From positions 2,639,501 through 2,703,500 of the forward strand of contig NZ_CP156079.1 of assembly GCF_040892545.1 (NCBI RefSeq): DNA of 64,000 bases. The letters are read 5' to 3'. The DNA comes from Paracidovorax avenae (GTDB lineage: Bacteria; Pseudomonadota; Gammaproteobacteria; Burkholderiales; Burkholderiaceae_C). The notes under the pieces were generated by a model. The model did not search any database. It had not been told where the DNA came from and saw nothing but the letters and a program-made list of their open reading frames with translations. Every line of letters begins with the position of its first letter. Position 1 is the stretch's first letter. Position numbers and translations under genes: made by a program. Positions 28,018 to 37,299 of this stretch are shown one piece after another.

Positions 28018-28908
28018 TCAGAGCCCCGGGGTGAGCATCGCGAGCTTGTCCTCGCCGGAGGAAACGGCGGGCGACGCATCGGCGGTGCCCGCGGCCTTGG
28101 CCGGCAGCGTGGTCTGCGCCGGGGCCTGGGTGGACAGCATCGGGGGCGTCGTCGCGGGAGCGGCCGGCGCGGGCGGCGTGAAGATCGGCACGTTGCGGCC
28201 GTTGGCCACCTGGCGCAGGCGCATGTGCTCCGCCATGACCTTGATCGCGTACCCGCCGTCATCGGCCAGGTTGGCCGCGCCCACGTAGTAGCGCAGCCCG
28301 CCTTCGAGGGAGCCGGCGCGGGCGATGCATTCCTGCAGCACGCGGACCCCGACGCGCAGGTTGCTCACGGGATCGAAGGCGGCGAAATGGCCGCCGAAGT
28401 TCTCGTATTTGTCGGTGTGGACTCGCGTCATGACCTGCATCAGGCCCTGGGCGCCCACGGCGCTCTGCGCGAAGGGATTGAAGCTCGACTCCACGGCCAT
28501 GATGGCCAGGATGAGCGTGGGATCGAGCTTGGTGCGGCCGCCGATCTCGTAGGCCTCGGAGACCAGCGCGGCGAGGGGTTCGGGCGCCACCCGGTACTTC
28601 TTGCTGAGCCAGAACGCGACGGCGGCCTGCTCCTTGGGCAGGTCCTTCGGGTTCGTGGCCGTGGCGCGCTCGCTGGCCTCGGGCTCCATGGGCACGCCGA
28701 TCATCGCCACCTGGCGCGCCTGCAGCCAGCCCATGAGCTTTTCCTCTCCGGCCTGCCGCAGGTCCGGGCGGGCGGTGAGGGTGATCACGCCGAACGCGAC
28801 CGTCAGCCCGACCAGGGCGAAACTGCTGTGGGTGATTTCGAGGAAACCGTCGATCACATCGGATGCGAAGGTCTGCACTCCGCCGATCACCCGTCCTGAC
28901 GCTGTCAT
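28018..28908 (-). CDS. Lytic transglycosylase (SLT domain)
   Basis: The 296-residue protein cleaves peptidoglycan. A hydrophobic segment at about 30-47 probably anchors it or acts as an uncleaved signal. The SLT domain runs from about 115 to 240, with catalytic E140 in [11 protein letters not shown], then [11 protein letters not shown] proline/alanine-rich C-terminal tail follows. The start at 28908 has AAGGAAGAGCT just upstream and is preferred to the open-frame start at 28998, which lies in the structured leader. A good promoter at 29103-29132 predicts a leader of about 188 bases. Confidence 0.9.
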   Translation of the reverse strand: MTASGRVIGGVQTFASDVIDGFLEITHSSFALVGLTVAFGVITLTARPDLRQAGEEKLMGWLQARQVAMIGVPMEPEASERATATNPKDLPKEQAAVAFWLSKKYRVAPEPLAALVSEAYEIGGRTKLDPTLILAIMAVESSFNPFAQSAVGAQGLMQVMTRVHTDKYENFGGHFAAFDPVSNLRVGVRVLQECIARAGSLEGGLRYYVGAANLADDGGYAIKVMAEHMRLRQVANGRNVPIFTPPAPAAPATTPPMLSTQAPAQTTLPAKAAGTADASPAVSSGEDKLAMLTPGL

Positions 28909-28928
28909 AGCTCTTCCTTTCTGAGTCG

Positions 28929-29020
28929 AGGCCTGTTGCGGGCGAACCCCGTAGTGGGGTCTCCCGTGCCAGGCATCTCGCCTGGATTGGTACGCCATCC
29001 AGTTCCCGTGGAAACAGCCT
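28929..29020 (-). promoter_or_regulatory. Structured 5' leader of the lytic transglycosylase gene, candidate cis-regulatory RNA
   Basis: On the minus strand a closing helix pairs 29013-29020 with 28929-28937 (one bulge). Inside it are a hairpin at 28982-29002 (CTGGAT/ATCCAG), one at 28969-28985 (CCAGGC/GCCTGG) and one at 28946-28960 (ACCCC/GGGGT), the last extended by CGGG/CCCG. The first two share the bases 28982-28985, so they exclude each other, as in a switch. No known riboswitch class was recognised. Confidence 0.45.
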
Positions 29021-29102
29021 GCGCAGCGGTGCAGGGGGAACGACTTCGCCGGATTCGGCAGCGATGGAGATAGTGGTCAGCCTCGGTTTTCGAAGCTGGC
29101 GG

Positions 29103-29132
29103 ATTCTAGGAGGGGTCCAAATGCCGGGTCAA
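29103..29132 (-). promoter_or_regulatory. Sigma-70 promoter for the lytic transglycosylase gene
   Basis: On the minus strand TTGACC (29127-29132) and TAGAAT (29103-29108) are separated by 18 bases. Transcription would start near 29096 and give a leader of about 188 bases before the ATG at 28908. Confidence 0.6.
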
Positions 29133-29304
29133 TACTAAGGCTGCTATCCATTAGATCAATTTATTCTAAAAAGCATGGATGCAAACACAGCTTTCGGATC
29201 TCGAACAATGCTTTCGTGCACTCGACCGTGAAACCCTAGTGACACTCCTCGCGAGTGAGGAAGTTTTGGACAATCGCAATGGTGTGATCGATTGCAAATA
29301 TCGT

Positions 29305-29333
29305 TTGGACGCACCCCGCGGATTGGGTAAATT
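29305..29333 (+). promoter_or_regulatory. Sigma-70 promoter for a candidate small RNA
   Basis: TTGGAC (29305-29310) and TAAATT (29328-29333) are spaced 17 bases apart on the plus strand, in a locally AT-richer stretch. A start near 29340 is predicted, with a strong terminator about 225 bases downstream and no coding frame of normal codon use between them. Confidence 0.5.
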
Positions 29334-29339
29334 GGAGGC

Positions 29340-29567
29340 GTCTGGCAGTGACCAGGCATCGCCCGACGAAGCGGAAACCACCATCCATGTGGCATGCAGT
29401 GCCCTGGTTGGGCAGGTGGAATCTTCCACGGCAAACCCTCGGAGGCAATACCTTGCCTCCTGCCCCATGGACGCTCACCCTCCATGGCGCAAACGATGGC
29501 AAAAGACCGTTGTGTCAGCCGTCAAGCCCGGCAGTGGCCAGCAGGCCCTGCCGGGCTTTCTGTTTTT
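29340..29567 (+). ncRNA. Candidate small RNA between the transglycosylase and DUF748 genes
   Basis: The stretch has a promoter, a chain of hairpins and a terminator but no believable protein. Hairpins are GTGGAA/TTCCAC (29416-29429), GGAGGCAA/TTGCCTCC with a UACC loop (29441-29460), CCATGGA/TCCATGG (29465-29487) and the terminator stem (29524-29558). The overlapping plus-strand open frame from 29179 runs straight through the terminator and has third positions unlike neighbouring genes, so it is rejected. It does not carry the recognisable cores of 6S, SRP, tmRNA or RNase P RNA. Confidence 0.5.
29524..29567 (+). terminator. Strong rho-independent terminator
   Basis: AAGCCCGGCAG (29524-29534) pairs perfectly with CTGCCGGGCTT (29548-29558) and is followed by TTCTGTTTTT. 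It ends the candidate small RNA and lies 48 bases before the DUF748 gene, insulating it from upstream transcription. Confidence 0.85.
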
Positions 29568-29614
29568 CACCTTGTTACGCTTTGCCGGCCTGCCCATCTG
29601 CTGCAATTCCGGCC

Positions 29615-32600
29615 ATGGGTGCAATCGAATCAAATGTGGAGCCGGCGAAGGATCCCGCAGGCGGACGCCGGCATGCTCGCAGGGCCGCTGCCGCCATCGC
29701 CGCGCGCTGGGTAGCCGCCGGCATCGCCTTGCTGCTGCTGGTGTGGGGGTTGGCCTGGCTGGCCGTGCCGCCCCTGGTGCGCTGGGGGCTGGAGCGCTGG
29801 GGCAGCGGTTTCGTGGGACGCGCCGTCACGGTGGGAAAGGTGGATTTCCGCCCCTGGACGCTGGAGCTCACCGTGCATGACATCGCCCTGGCGGCAGCGG
29901 CTCCCGGTGCGCCTGCCCAGGCAGAAATCCGGCGCCTCTATATAGACATGGAAATGCAGTCCCTGGTGCGCCGGGCGCCGGTGCTGGACGCTCTGGAAAT
30001 CGACGCACCGCGGCTGCGCGTGGTCCGCGGACAGGATGGCCGCTACGACATCGACGACCTGCTGCAACTGGGCGCCGCGCGCCCGGCAGGCGGGGAAAGT
30101 GGTGGCGGCGCCCGGTTCGCGCTCTATAACCTGGCGCTGCGCGATGGCGCGGTCGAGTTCACCGACCGGACGACGGGCCAGACGCACCGGTTGACGGGAT
30201 TGGAGCTCGGCATCCCCTTTCTCAGCAACCTGCCCGCCGATCGGCAGGTCACGGTGACGCCGCGGCTCGCTTTCAGCCTGGATGGAAGCACCTTCGATAC
30301 CGGAGCGCGCAGCACGCCGTTCTCGGAAGACCGCAATACGCAGGCCCGGCTGCGGGTCCGGGGGCTGGATCTGTCTCCACTGCGTGCCTACTGGCCCGCG
30401 GGAGCGCCCCTCCGGCCGCAGGCCGGGACGCTGGAGGCCGAACTGGACATCGGATTCCTCCAGGGGCCGGAGCCGCGCCTGACCGTGGGCGGGCATGCGC
30501 GCCTGTCCGGCGTTCGCCTGGACGGGCCGCCGGGCTCCGGGGCCGTCGCGTTCCAGGCGCTGGATGTCCATGCGGCATCGGTGGAGCCGCTGCGCAGGTC
30601 GGTGCACCTGGCTTCGGTCGAGTGGTCCGGGCCGGACGTCGCGGTGCGGCGCGACGCCCGGGGGCAGTGGGACTGGGCCGCCGCGGCGGGTGCCGGCAGC
30701 ACGCAGGGCGCTCCGGCCGCCACGCCGAGCGGCGGTGCGGGCCCGCCTTCCGGGGCCTGGCAGGTGGCGATAGACCGGTTCGTGGTCCGGGAAGGGCGCG
30801 TGGCGTGGCGCGACGAGGGCGCGGCCCGCCCGGTCGCCATGGCATGGGAGGGCGTCCATGCGCAAGCGCAGTCGCTGTCCTGGCCGTGGAAGGGAGGGAT
30901 TCCGTTCCGGCTGCAGGCCCGCATGCGGCCCGCCGCCGCCGGGGACGACGGCAGGTCCGGCGCCACCGGGCGTGCGGAGGCACCCACCACGCTGCGGGTG
31001 GCGGGCACCGCGTGGCCCGGCCGGGGGCAGGTGGCGGCATCACTGCGCGGCCTGCCGCTTTCGGCTGTCGAGGGCTATGCGGCAGGTGTGTTCGCGCCGC
31101 GCGCCGGGGCGTACATCGAGACCGACGCCGGTGTCGCCTGGAACCACGCCAACGGTGCCCTGGTGGCGAAAGTGGCGCGCTTCGTGGCGGATGGGGTCAC
31201 GCTGGCCTGTCCGGCCGGCGGGCCGTGTGCCGCGCCATCCGCCGAGGCAGGTCGTCCGCAGGACGGCACGGCAACGCCGCCGGGCGCATGGGTGCAGGCA
31301 GAGCGGCTGGAACTGGAGAATGCGTGGATCGACGTGCCCGCCCGCGCGGTGTCCGTGGAGCGGGTCCTGGCCCGGGCACCGCGGCTGCGGGCGGAGCGCG
31401 ACGCGCAAGGGCGCTGGATGTTCGATGCCTGGCCGCTGCAGGGCGCGGCCGACCGGGGCCCTTCCCGGGAGGCGCGGCCGGCAGATGGCGGTACTCCCTG
31501 GTCCGTCCGGCTCGGCGAGGTGTCGGTGGAGCGCGGGGCGGTGGCCTTGCGCGACGCGGTGCCGGCATCCCCGGTGGATCTGCGCTGGTCCGCCATCGCG
31601 CTGCAAGCCCGTGGGCTGCGCTGGCCGCAGGCGGCCGCCGGTCCGGCTGCGCCGGTGCAGTTGTCCCTGTCCGGGCAGTGGGACGCCGGCCGGCGCGAAC
31701 CCGGCCGCCTGGCATACGAAGGCCGGCTGACGATGGCTCCGCTGGCCGTGCAGGGCCGCCTGCAGGCCCAGCGGTTGCCGCTGCACCTGCTGGAGCCGTA
31801 TGCCGCCCCGTGGCTGAACGTGCGCATCGTGCGGGCCGAAGCGGGTTTCGAGGGCGACGTGGACTATGCCGCCACGGCCGGGGGAGCGAAGGCCTCGTTG
31901 CGTGGCAATGCCGCGCTGGACGAGGTGCGCGTACGTGCGCCCGCCCCGACCCCGGCCCTGGTGCCGGCAACGGATGCGGGATCTCCGCCCGCACAGCCCC
32001 GGGGCGAGGAACTGCTGCGCTGGCGCAATCTGGCGCTCCAGGGCGTGCAATGGGAGATGGCGCCCGGCGCGCCCTCGCGCGTGGATGTACGGGAAACGGC
32101 ATTGCGGGATTTCTTCGCGCGCATCGTGTTGCAGAAGAACGGGCGGCTCAACCTGCAGGACCTGGTCCGCAGCCCGGATGTCTCCTCCGGGCCGGAGCCG
32201 GTGCCCGGGCCCGCCCCGGCCCAGGCCGCCGCCAGCGGGGCCGCCGGGGTCCGCCCCACGGCCACCGGCGGTGCAGCCACCGACCCGGCAGCCCGGAAAG
32301 CCGCGGCGCCCCACGGCGGCCCGGTGCTGCGTTTCGGGCCGGTGGTGCTGTCCGCGGGGGCCGTGCGGTTCACCGACTACTTCATCGAGCCCAACTACTC
32401 TGCCGACCTCGGTGATCTGGCGGGACGCATCGGCGCGTTCTCCTCCGAGCCTCCGCCCGGGGGCGGGGAGCCCGCGATGGCGGAACTGGAGCTCAGCGGG
32501 AAGGCGCAGGGCTCGGCGCCGCTGGAGATCTCGGGACGCATCAACCCCCTGGCGAAGCCGCTGGCGCTGGACATCCAGGGCCGGGTGCGTGATCTGGAGC

Positions 32601-33547
32601 TGCCGCCGCTGTCGCCCTATGCCGTCAAGTACGCCGGCCACGGTATCGAGCGCGGCAAGCTGAGCATGGACGTGCGCTACAAGGTGCTGCCGGACGGGCA
32701 GCTCACCGCCGGCAACCGGCTGGTGCTGCACCAGCTCACCTTCGGCGAACCGGTGGGGGGCGCTCCCGCCAGCCTGCCGGTGCGGCTGGCTGCGGCGCTG
32801 CTGGCAGACAGCAACGGGGTGATCGATCTGGACCTGCCCATCAGCGGCTCGCTCAATGATCCCCAGTTCAGCCTCGGACCGGTGATCATGCGGGCCATCG
32901 GCAGCCTGGTCCTGAAGGCCGTGACCTCGCCGTTTTCGCTGCTGGCCAAGGCCTTCGCCGGCGGGACGGCGGAGCAGGGGGCCGTGGCTTTCGCACCCGG
33001 CAGCGCGATACTGGATGCCGCGGCCCTGCAGGGGCTGGACAAGATGGCGCAATCGCTGCGCGACCGGCCGGCCCTGCAACTGACCGTGACGGGCCATGCC
33101 GTGGCGGAATCCGAGGAAGACGGCTGGAAGCGCGAGCGCCTGCGTTCACAGGTGCAGGCGCTGCAGCAGCGGCGCCAGCCCGCGCGCGCGGATGCGGGCG
33201 TGCAGGGCGCACCGCTGGCCCCGGGTGGTCCTGATGCGGCCCAGGCGCAGGCCTATGCCGATGCGCTGCGGGAGTTCTACCGCCGCATGGACATCCCCAA
33301 GCCCCGCAACCTGCTGGGCATGGCACGCGACATTCCCGTCCCGGAGATGGAGGCGTTGCTGCTGGCCCAGATGAAGGTGCCCGAGGGCGCCCTGCGCGAA
33401 CTGGCCCAGGCGCGCGCGGTGGCGGTGCGCGACGAACTGGCGCGCCGCGGTGTGCCGCTGGAGCGGCTGTTCGTGGCGGCTCCGCGCGTGGATGCACGCG
33501 GAGAGGGCGCCGCGCCGCAGGCGCAACTGGCCCTTTCCGCGCGCTGA
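29615..33547 (+). CDS. Giant DUF748 (AsmA/TamB-like) envelope protein
   Basis: The start at 29615 gives 1310 residues. A basic N-terminus and a single membrane helix (about 32-53) anchor a very long periplasmic part with DUF748 repeats (V-R-W-G-L-E, T-V-G-K-V-D-F-R-P-W-T-L-E-L). The family is related to AsmA-like proteins that form lipid-conducting bridges between the membranes; the role of DUF748 members is not settled. At about 1124-1200 a segment with F-A-P-G-S-A-I-L-D resembles an OmpA-type peptidoglycan-binding start. Proline/alanine-rich linkers interrupt it. The open frame upstream to 29348 crosses the terminator and is not used. The 213 bases to the next gene show nothing. Confidence 0.88.
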   Translation: MGAIESNVEPAKDPAGGRRHARRAAAAIAARWVAAGIALLLLVWGLAWLAVPPLVRWGLERWGSGFVGRAVTVGKVDFRPWTLELTVHDIALAAAAPGAPAQAEIRRLYIDMEMQSLVRRAPVLDALEIDAPRLRVVRGQDGRYDIDDLLQLGAARPAGGESGGGARFALYNLALRDGAVEFTDRTTGQTHRLTGLELGIPFLSNLPADRQVTVTPRLAFSLDGSTFDTGARSTPFSEDRNTQARLRVRGLDLSPLRAYWPAGAPLRPQAGTLEAELDIGFLQGPEPRLTVGGHARLSGVRLDGPPGSGAVAFQALDVHAASVEPLRRSVHLASVEWSGPDVAVRRDARGQWDWAAAAGAGSTQGAPAATPSGGAGPPSGAWQVAIDRFVVREGRVAWRDEGAARPVAMAWEGVHAQAQSLSWPWKGGIPFRLQARMRPAAAGDDGRSGATGRAEAPTTLRVAGTAWPGRGQVAASLRGLPLSAVEGYAAGVFAPRAGAYIETDAGVAWNHANGALVAKVARFVADGVTLACPAGGPCAAPSAEAGRPQDGTATPPGAWVQAERLELENAWIDVPARAVSVERVLARAPRLRAERDAQGRWMFDAWPLQGAADRGPSREARPADGGTPWSVRLGEVSVERGAVALRDAVPASPVDLRWSAIALQARGLRWPQAAAGPAAPVQLSLSGQWDAGRREPGRLAYEGRLTMAPLAVQGRLQAQRLPLHLLEPYAAPWLNVRIVRAEAGFEGDVDYAATAGGAKASLRGNAALDEVRVRAPAPTPALVPATDAGSPPAQPRGEELLRWRNLALQGVQWEMAPGAPSRVDVRETALRDFFARIVLQKNGRLNLQDLVRSPDVSSGPEPVPGPAPAQAAASGAAGVRPTATGGAATDPAARKAAAPHGGPVLRFGPVVLSAGAVRFTDYFIEPNYSADLGDLAGRIGAFSSEPPPGGGEPAMAELELSGKAQGSAPLEISGRINPLAKPLALDIQGRVRDLELPPLSPYAVKYAGHGIERGKLSMDVRYKVLPDGQLTAGNRLVLHQLTFGEPVGGAPASLPVRLAAALLADSNGVIDLDLPISGSLNDPQFSLGPVIMRAIGSLVLKAVTSPFSLLAKAFAGGTAEQGAVAFAPGSAILDAAALQGLDKMAQSLRDRPALQLTVTGHAVAESEEDGWKRERLRSQVQALQQRRQPARADAGVQGAPLAPGGPDAAQAQAYADALREFYRRMDIPKPRNLLGMARDIPVPEMEALLLAQMKVPEGALRELAQARAVAVRDELARRGVPLERLFVAAPRVDARGEGAAPQAQLALSAR

Positions 33548-33760
33548 AGCGGTGTGCGGAGGGTGGTTGTACCCGCGCGGCCCGGCCCCATATGGCATGC
33601 TCGGGCCGCATTCCGGGCCTCCGTTTCCCGGCCGCGGCAGGCGTATCTCCAGACCGGCGGACAAAACCGGGCCAAAATAGCGCCTTCGACGCTGGCCGGG
33701 CCGTGACCCCGGCGTACGGGCGCTGGTGCTTCCGGCACCTGGCCCCTCCTGACCAGAACC

Positions 33761-36463
33761 ATGTTTCCTTTTTCTTCTCGCAACAAAATGTCTGACGCCC
33801 CTGAAGTGACCCCGGCCCCGGCCAAAGCCTCCGAGCCGCATCCGCTGGACGCGTTGACGGGCGGGGCCTTTTCCGCCGCCACGTCGGGCGAGCGTGCCTC
33901 GCGCATCCGCGACTGGCTGGCCACCCAGCCCACGCCCGAGCAGTTGCAGGAAGTGTTCAAGGAACTCAGCGGACGCGACAAGGGCGCGGCCCGTGCCGTG
34001 CGCGAGCGCCTCGACGAGATCCGCCGCGCCAAGGGCCAGGAAGCCATCGCTGCCGAATGGGCCGACAAAGCCACCGCGTTGCTCGATGCTTCCCGCTTCC
34101 ACATCGCGGACGCGCTCGCCTGGCAGCGCGATGCGGCCAAGGCCGGTGCGCCGCTGTCCCGCGAACCCCTGGCGTCGCTCAAGGCCCGCCTGGCCGAGCG
34201 CATGAAGGTCATCGAGGACCTGCAGCACCGCGTGCAGGTACAGCGCGAGGCGGCCGTGCTCCTGGCCCAGCGTATCGACGTGCTCTCCACCAAGCCCTGG
34301 CGCGACGCGCAGGCGGCGCTGGAAGCGCTGCGCGCCGATGTCGAGCGCTGGCAGCAGCAGGCAGACGAACTGTCGGGCGACCCTGCCTGGCCCAGCGTCG
34401 AGGCCCGCTTCCCGCCCCAGCTGGAGGCCTCCCGCACGCAACTCCTCGTGGTGTGGAACGCCTTCCAGCCGGCCATCGCACAGGCCGCAGCGGCTGCCGA
34501 GAATCCCGAGGCGCCGCTGCCCCCCGTGCCGGTGTGGGCGGAGGAACTGCGCATCGCGCGCGGCGGCGAGCCGCTGGCCGAGACGGCGGCTTCCGGTGCT
34601 GCGCCGGCTGCCCCCGCCCGCGCGGCGGCCAAGACCGATCCGGCGGTGCGCGAGAAAGCCGAACAGGCCGTGCGCGCCGCGCTGGCCAGGCTGCAGGAAG
34701 AAACCGCCCAGGGCCACGGCAAGGCGTCCGCAGGTGCGGCCACGGCCCTGCGCACCGTGCTGAAGCAGCACGGCCGCCATATCGACACGGCCCTGGAGCA
34801 CGACGTGCACACCGCGCTCGTCGCCGCGGGCGAACTGCAGGGCTGGCAGCGCTGGAGCGCCGACCAGGTGCGCGAGGACCTCGTGGCCAAGGCGGAGGGG
34901 CTGCTCAAGCGTCCCGAAGGCCAGGCACTGGGCGGCCGCAAGATCCAGGAAAGCCTGCGCCAGCTGCGTGAGCAGTGGAAGCAGACCGACCAGGGCGGCC
35001 CGGCGAACCATGCGCTCTGGAAGAAATTCGACGAGGCCTGCAATGCCGCCCACAAGGTGGTGGAAGCCTGGCTGGAAAAGGTGCGTTCCGACGCGGCCGA
35101 GCACAAGGCGCAGCGCCTCGCGCTGATCCAGGAGCTGCAGGCCTGGACGGCCGCGCAGGCAGCGGGAGGCGCGCAGTCCGACTGGAAGCAGGTGGGCCGT
35201 GCGCTGCACCAGTTCTCCGATCGCTGGCGCGAGGGTGGCCACGTCAACGAAAAGGTCTATGCCGAACTGCAGCCGCAGTGGAAGCAGGTCATGGCCGAAG
35301 CGGCCGCGCCGCTGGAGGCAGCCCAGAAGCAGAGCCTGGCACGCCGCCATGCCATGATCGAAGAGGCCGTGGCGCTGGGCGCGGCACCGGCGCTGCGCAT
35401 CGATGCCGTGAAGGCACTGCAGCAACGCTGGCAGGCCGAGGCCCAGTCCGTGCCGCTGGACCGCAAGCAGGAACAGAAGCTCTGGGATGCGTTCCGCAAG
35501 CCCATCGACGAGGCCTTCAACCGCAAGACGGCCGATCGCCAGAAGGCCGCGGGCGAAATGAGCGCCCACGACCGGGCGGTTCTGGAGGCGTCCAGGGCGG
35601 TGGAGGAGGCCAATGCGTCCGGCGATGCCCAGCGGATCCGCACGGCGCTGGCCGCGCTGGAAGCAGCCATCCGCGGCCAGCAGCAGGCGGCGGCCGATTC
35701 AGCCGCCGCCACGCAGGCTTCCGCCGCCACCGAGTCGGCCCCGGCCGAGGGCACGGAGGCGGCTGGCGATGCCGGCGCTGCGCCCGCCGCGGCGCCGAAG
35801 CCCGCTCGTCCCGTGGTGGCGGTGCGGGGCGATGACCGTCCGGGTGCCAAGCGTGATGTTCCCGCACCGGCGGGCCGCCCGGGCCGCCCCGGCGAGCGGG
35901 ACCGCAGGGACGGCCGTCCGGGACGTGACGGTCGCGACGGCCGGGACGGTGGTGACCGTGGCGGCCGCTTCGGCGACCGCGATCGCACGGCGCAGGCCCG
36001 TGGCCCGCGCCTGGGCGACGCTGCCTTCCGCGCCCAGCGCGAGGCACAGGAGCACGCCCAGGCGGCGCTGCGCAGGCTGGCCGCGCAGGCGCATGGCGAA
36101 GCCCTGACCCAGCTGCTCGCGGCCTGGGAAAAGCGCGATGCATCGCAGCTGCCGTCCGCACAGGAGCTGGGATCGCAGGTGCCTGCCGGCGTGCGCAGCA
36201 GCTGGGCGCAGGCGGTGTCGTCGGGGCCGGCGGGGGATGCGTCCGAGGCATTGCTGCGTCTGGAGATGGCGGCCGAGGTGCCCACGCCCGCGGAGCAGTT
36301 GCCCGCGCGCCGCGCCCTGCAGCTGCAGCTGCTCACGCGCCGCAACGATCCGCCGCCGGCGCAGACCTGGGCCCAGGATGCCGCGCGGGTGCTCGCCAGC
36401 GCGAGCGAGCCCGGCAATGCGCGGCGCTTCCAGCAGGCGCTGAAGGCGCTGCTCAAGGGCTGA
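33761..36463 (+). CDS. DUF349 domain protein with arginine/glycine-rich insertion
   Basis: The 900-residue cytoplasmic protein has several DUF349 units between about 60 and 640, helical and rich in W-K-Q, and probable coiled coils. At about 704-745 is a low-complexity run of G-R-P-G, R-D-G and G-G-R units, basic and disordered, of the kind that binds RNA. A helical C-terminal domain follows. DUF349 proteins have no firm biochemical role; some are linked to stress or nucleic-acid binding. The start at 33761 (M-F-P-F-S-S-R-N-K) was kept because related proteins begin this way; an ATG at 33788 is the alternative. Confidence 0.82.
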   Translation: MFPFSSRNKMSDAPEVTPAPAKASEPHPLDALTGGAFSAATSGERASRIRDWLATQPTPEQLQEVFKELSGRDKGAARAVRERLDEIRRAKGQEAIAAEWADKATALLDASRFHIADALAWQRDAAKAGAPLSREPLASLKARLAERMKVIEDLQHRVQVQREAAVLLAQRIDVLSTKPWRDAQAALEALRADVERWQQQADELSGDPAWPSVEARFPPQLEASRTQLLVVWNAFQPAIAQAAAAAENPEAPLPPVPVWAEELRIARGGEPLAETAASGAAPAAPARAAAKTDPAVREKAEQAVRAALARLQEETAQGHGKASAGAATALRTVLKQHGRHIDTALEHDVHTALVAAGELQGWQRWSADQVREDLVAKAEGLLKRPEGQALGGRKIQESLRQLREQWKQTDQGGPANHALWKKFDEACNAAHKVVEAWLEKVRSDAAEHKAQRLALIQELQAWTAAQAAGGAQSDWKQVGRALHQFSDRWREGGHVNEKVYAELQPQWKQVMAEAAAPLEAAQKQSLARRHAMIEEAVALGAAPALRIDAVKALQQRWQAEAQSVPLDRKQEQKLWDAFRKPIDEAFNRKTADRQKAAGEMSAHDRAVLEASRAVEEANASGDAQRIRTALAALEAAIRGQQQAAADSAAATQASAATESAPAEGTEAAGDAGAAPAAAPKPARPVVAVRGDDRPGAKRDVPAPAGRPGRPGERDRRDGRPGRDGRDGRDGGDRGGRFGDRDRTAQARGPRLGDAAFRAQREAQEHAQAALRRLAAQAHGEALTQLLAAWEKRDASQLPSAQELGSQVPAGVRSSWAQAVSSGPAGDASEALLRLEMAAEVPTPAEQLPARRALQLQLLTRRNDPPPAQTWAQDAARVLASASEPGNARRFQQALKALLKG

Positions 36464-36873
36464 TCGCCCCCTCTGCTCTGGCTGCCGGGGGCTGGTCCGT
36501 GCCTCCGGCGGGCCGCTGCACCGCTTGGCGGTGGGTGGCGAGCTACAGCAATTGCCGCCGTGCTGTCGCGGCCTGTGCCCAGCGCTCCGGGCGCATTCTG
36601 TTGGTCCTCATCTTTCGCATCGCATGCATCGCAGGGTGCATGCATCCTGTCCCTTGCCGTGGGAGGTACGGCTGCGCTCGTGTGCCAGCGGCTGGCGCGC
36701 CACGTATCTCATTGGAGGGGGGATGTATGGGCGGAGCCCCAGGGGAGCCATGGCCACGCTGCAGCATGGCTGCCTGCTGGTCTGGCGCCGACGGGAGAGT
36801 CTGGCGCCGGATAAGTCGAGCTTCCCGCGGGCATGCACATCCAGGCCGGAGGCCTGTCGCAGCCGGAAAAAGA
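36464..36873. other. Intergenic stretch without a supported gene
   Basis: These 410 bases between the DUF349 gene and the tRNA terminator contain short open frames, but none has a convincing ribosome site plus normal codon use. One frame with GGAGGGGGG before an ATG at 36723 runs into the tRNA. No winged-helix remnant of rnr was found here. Confidence 0.5.
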
Positions 36874-36901
36874 AAAAGCCGCTGGGTAAGCAGCGGCTTT
36901 T
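36874..36901 (-). terminator. Terminator of tRNA-Leu copy 1
   Basis: AAAAGCCGCTG (36874-36884) and CAGCGGCTTTT (36891-36901) make an 11-base stem with a 6-base loop. On the minus strand it is followed by CTTTTT, 7 bases after the CCA end of the tRNA. Confidence 0.85.
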
Positions 36902-36907
36902 GAATTT

Positions 36908-36992
<85 letters not shown>

Positions 36993-37126
36993 ATCTCAGG
37001 AATCCTTGAATTCTAGCGTCTTTTTTTGCCGTTCCAGGCAAGTTGGCGATTTTTTTAAAAAAACTTTGGAGCCGCCTGCTTCCGGGAACCTCGCGGCCTG
37101 GAACGGCAGCCCGGCGGCTCCCACGC

Positions 37127-37159
37127 AAACAAAAAAGCCGCTTCACAAGGGAAGCGGCT
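37127..37159 (-). terminator. Terminator of tRNA-Leu copy 2
   Basis: AGCCGCTTC (37136-37144) and GAAGCGGCT (37151-37159) pair perfectly around a 6-base loop. On the minus strand it is followed by TTTTTTGTTT. It separates the two tRNA genes, so each has its own 3' end. Confidence 0.85.
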
Positions 37160-37195
37160 CGATTGCCGAAAAACCGGTCTGGTTCTCGTTAAACT

Positions 37196-37280
<85 letters not shown>

Positions 37281-37299
37281 ATTTCAGGAAAGACTCAGA

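Noticed and set aside
28929..29100. c-di-AMP (ydaO) riboswitch
   Set aside because: It was considered because such riboswitches control wall hydrolases elsewhere, but the conserved GGAACC-type core and junctions are missing.
29340..29567. Possible 6S, SRP or tmRNA gene
   Set aside because: The conserved core sequences of these RNAs are not present; only promoter, hairpins and terminator support a generic small RNA.
29179..29880. Plus-strand open frame of 233 codons before the DUF748 gene
   Set aside because: It reads through a perfect terminator and into the DUF748 gene in another frame, and has atypical third positions.
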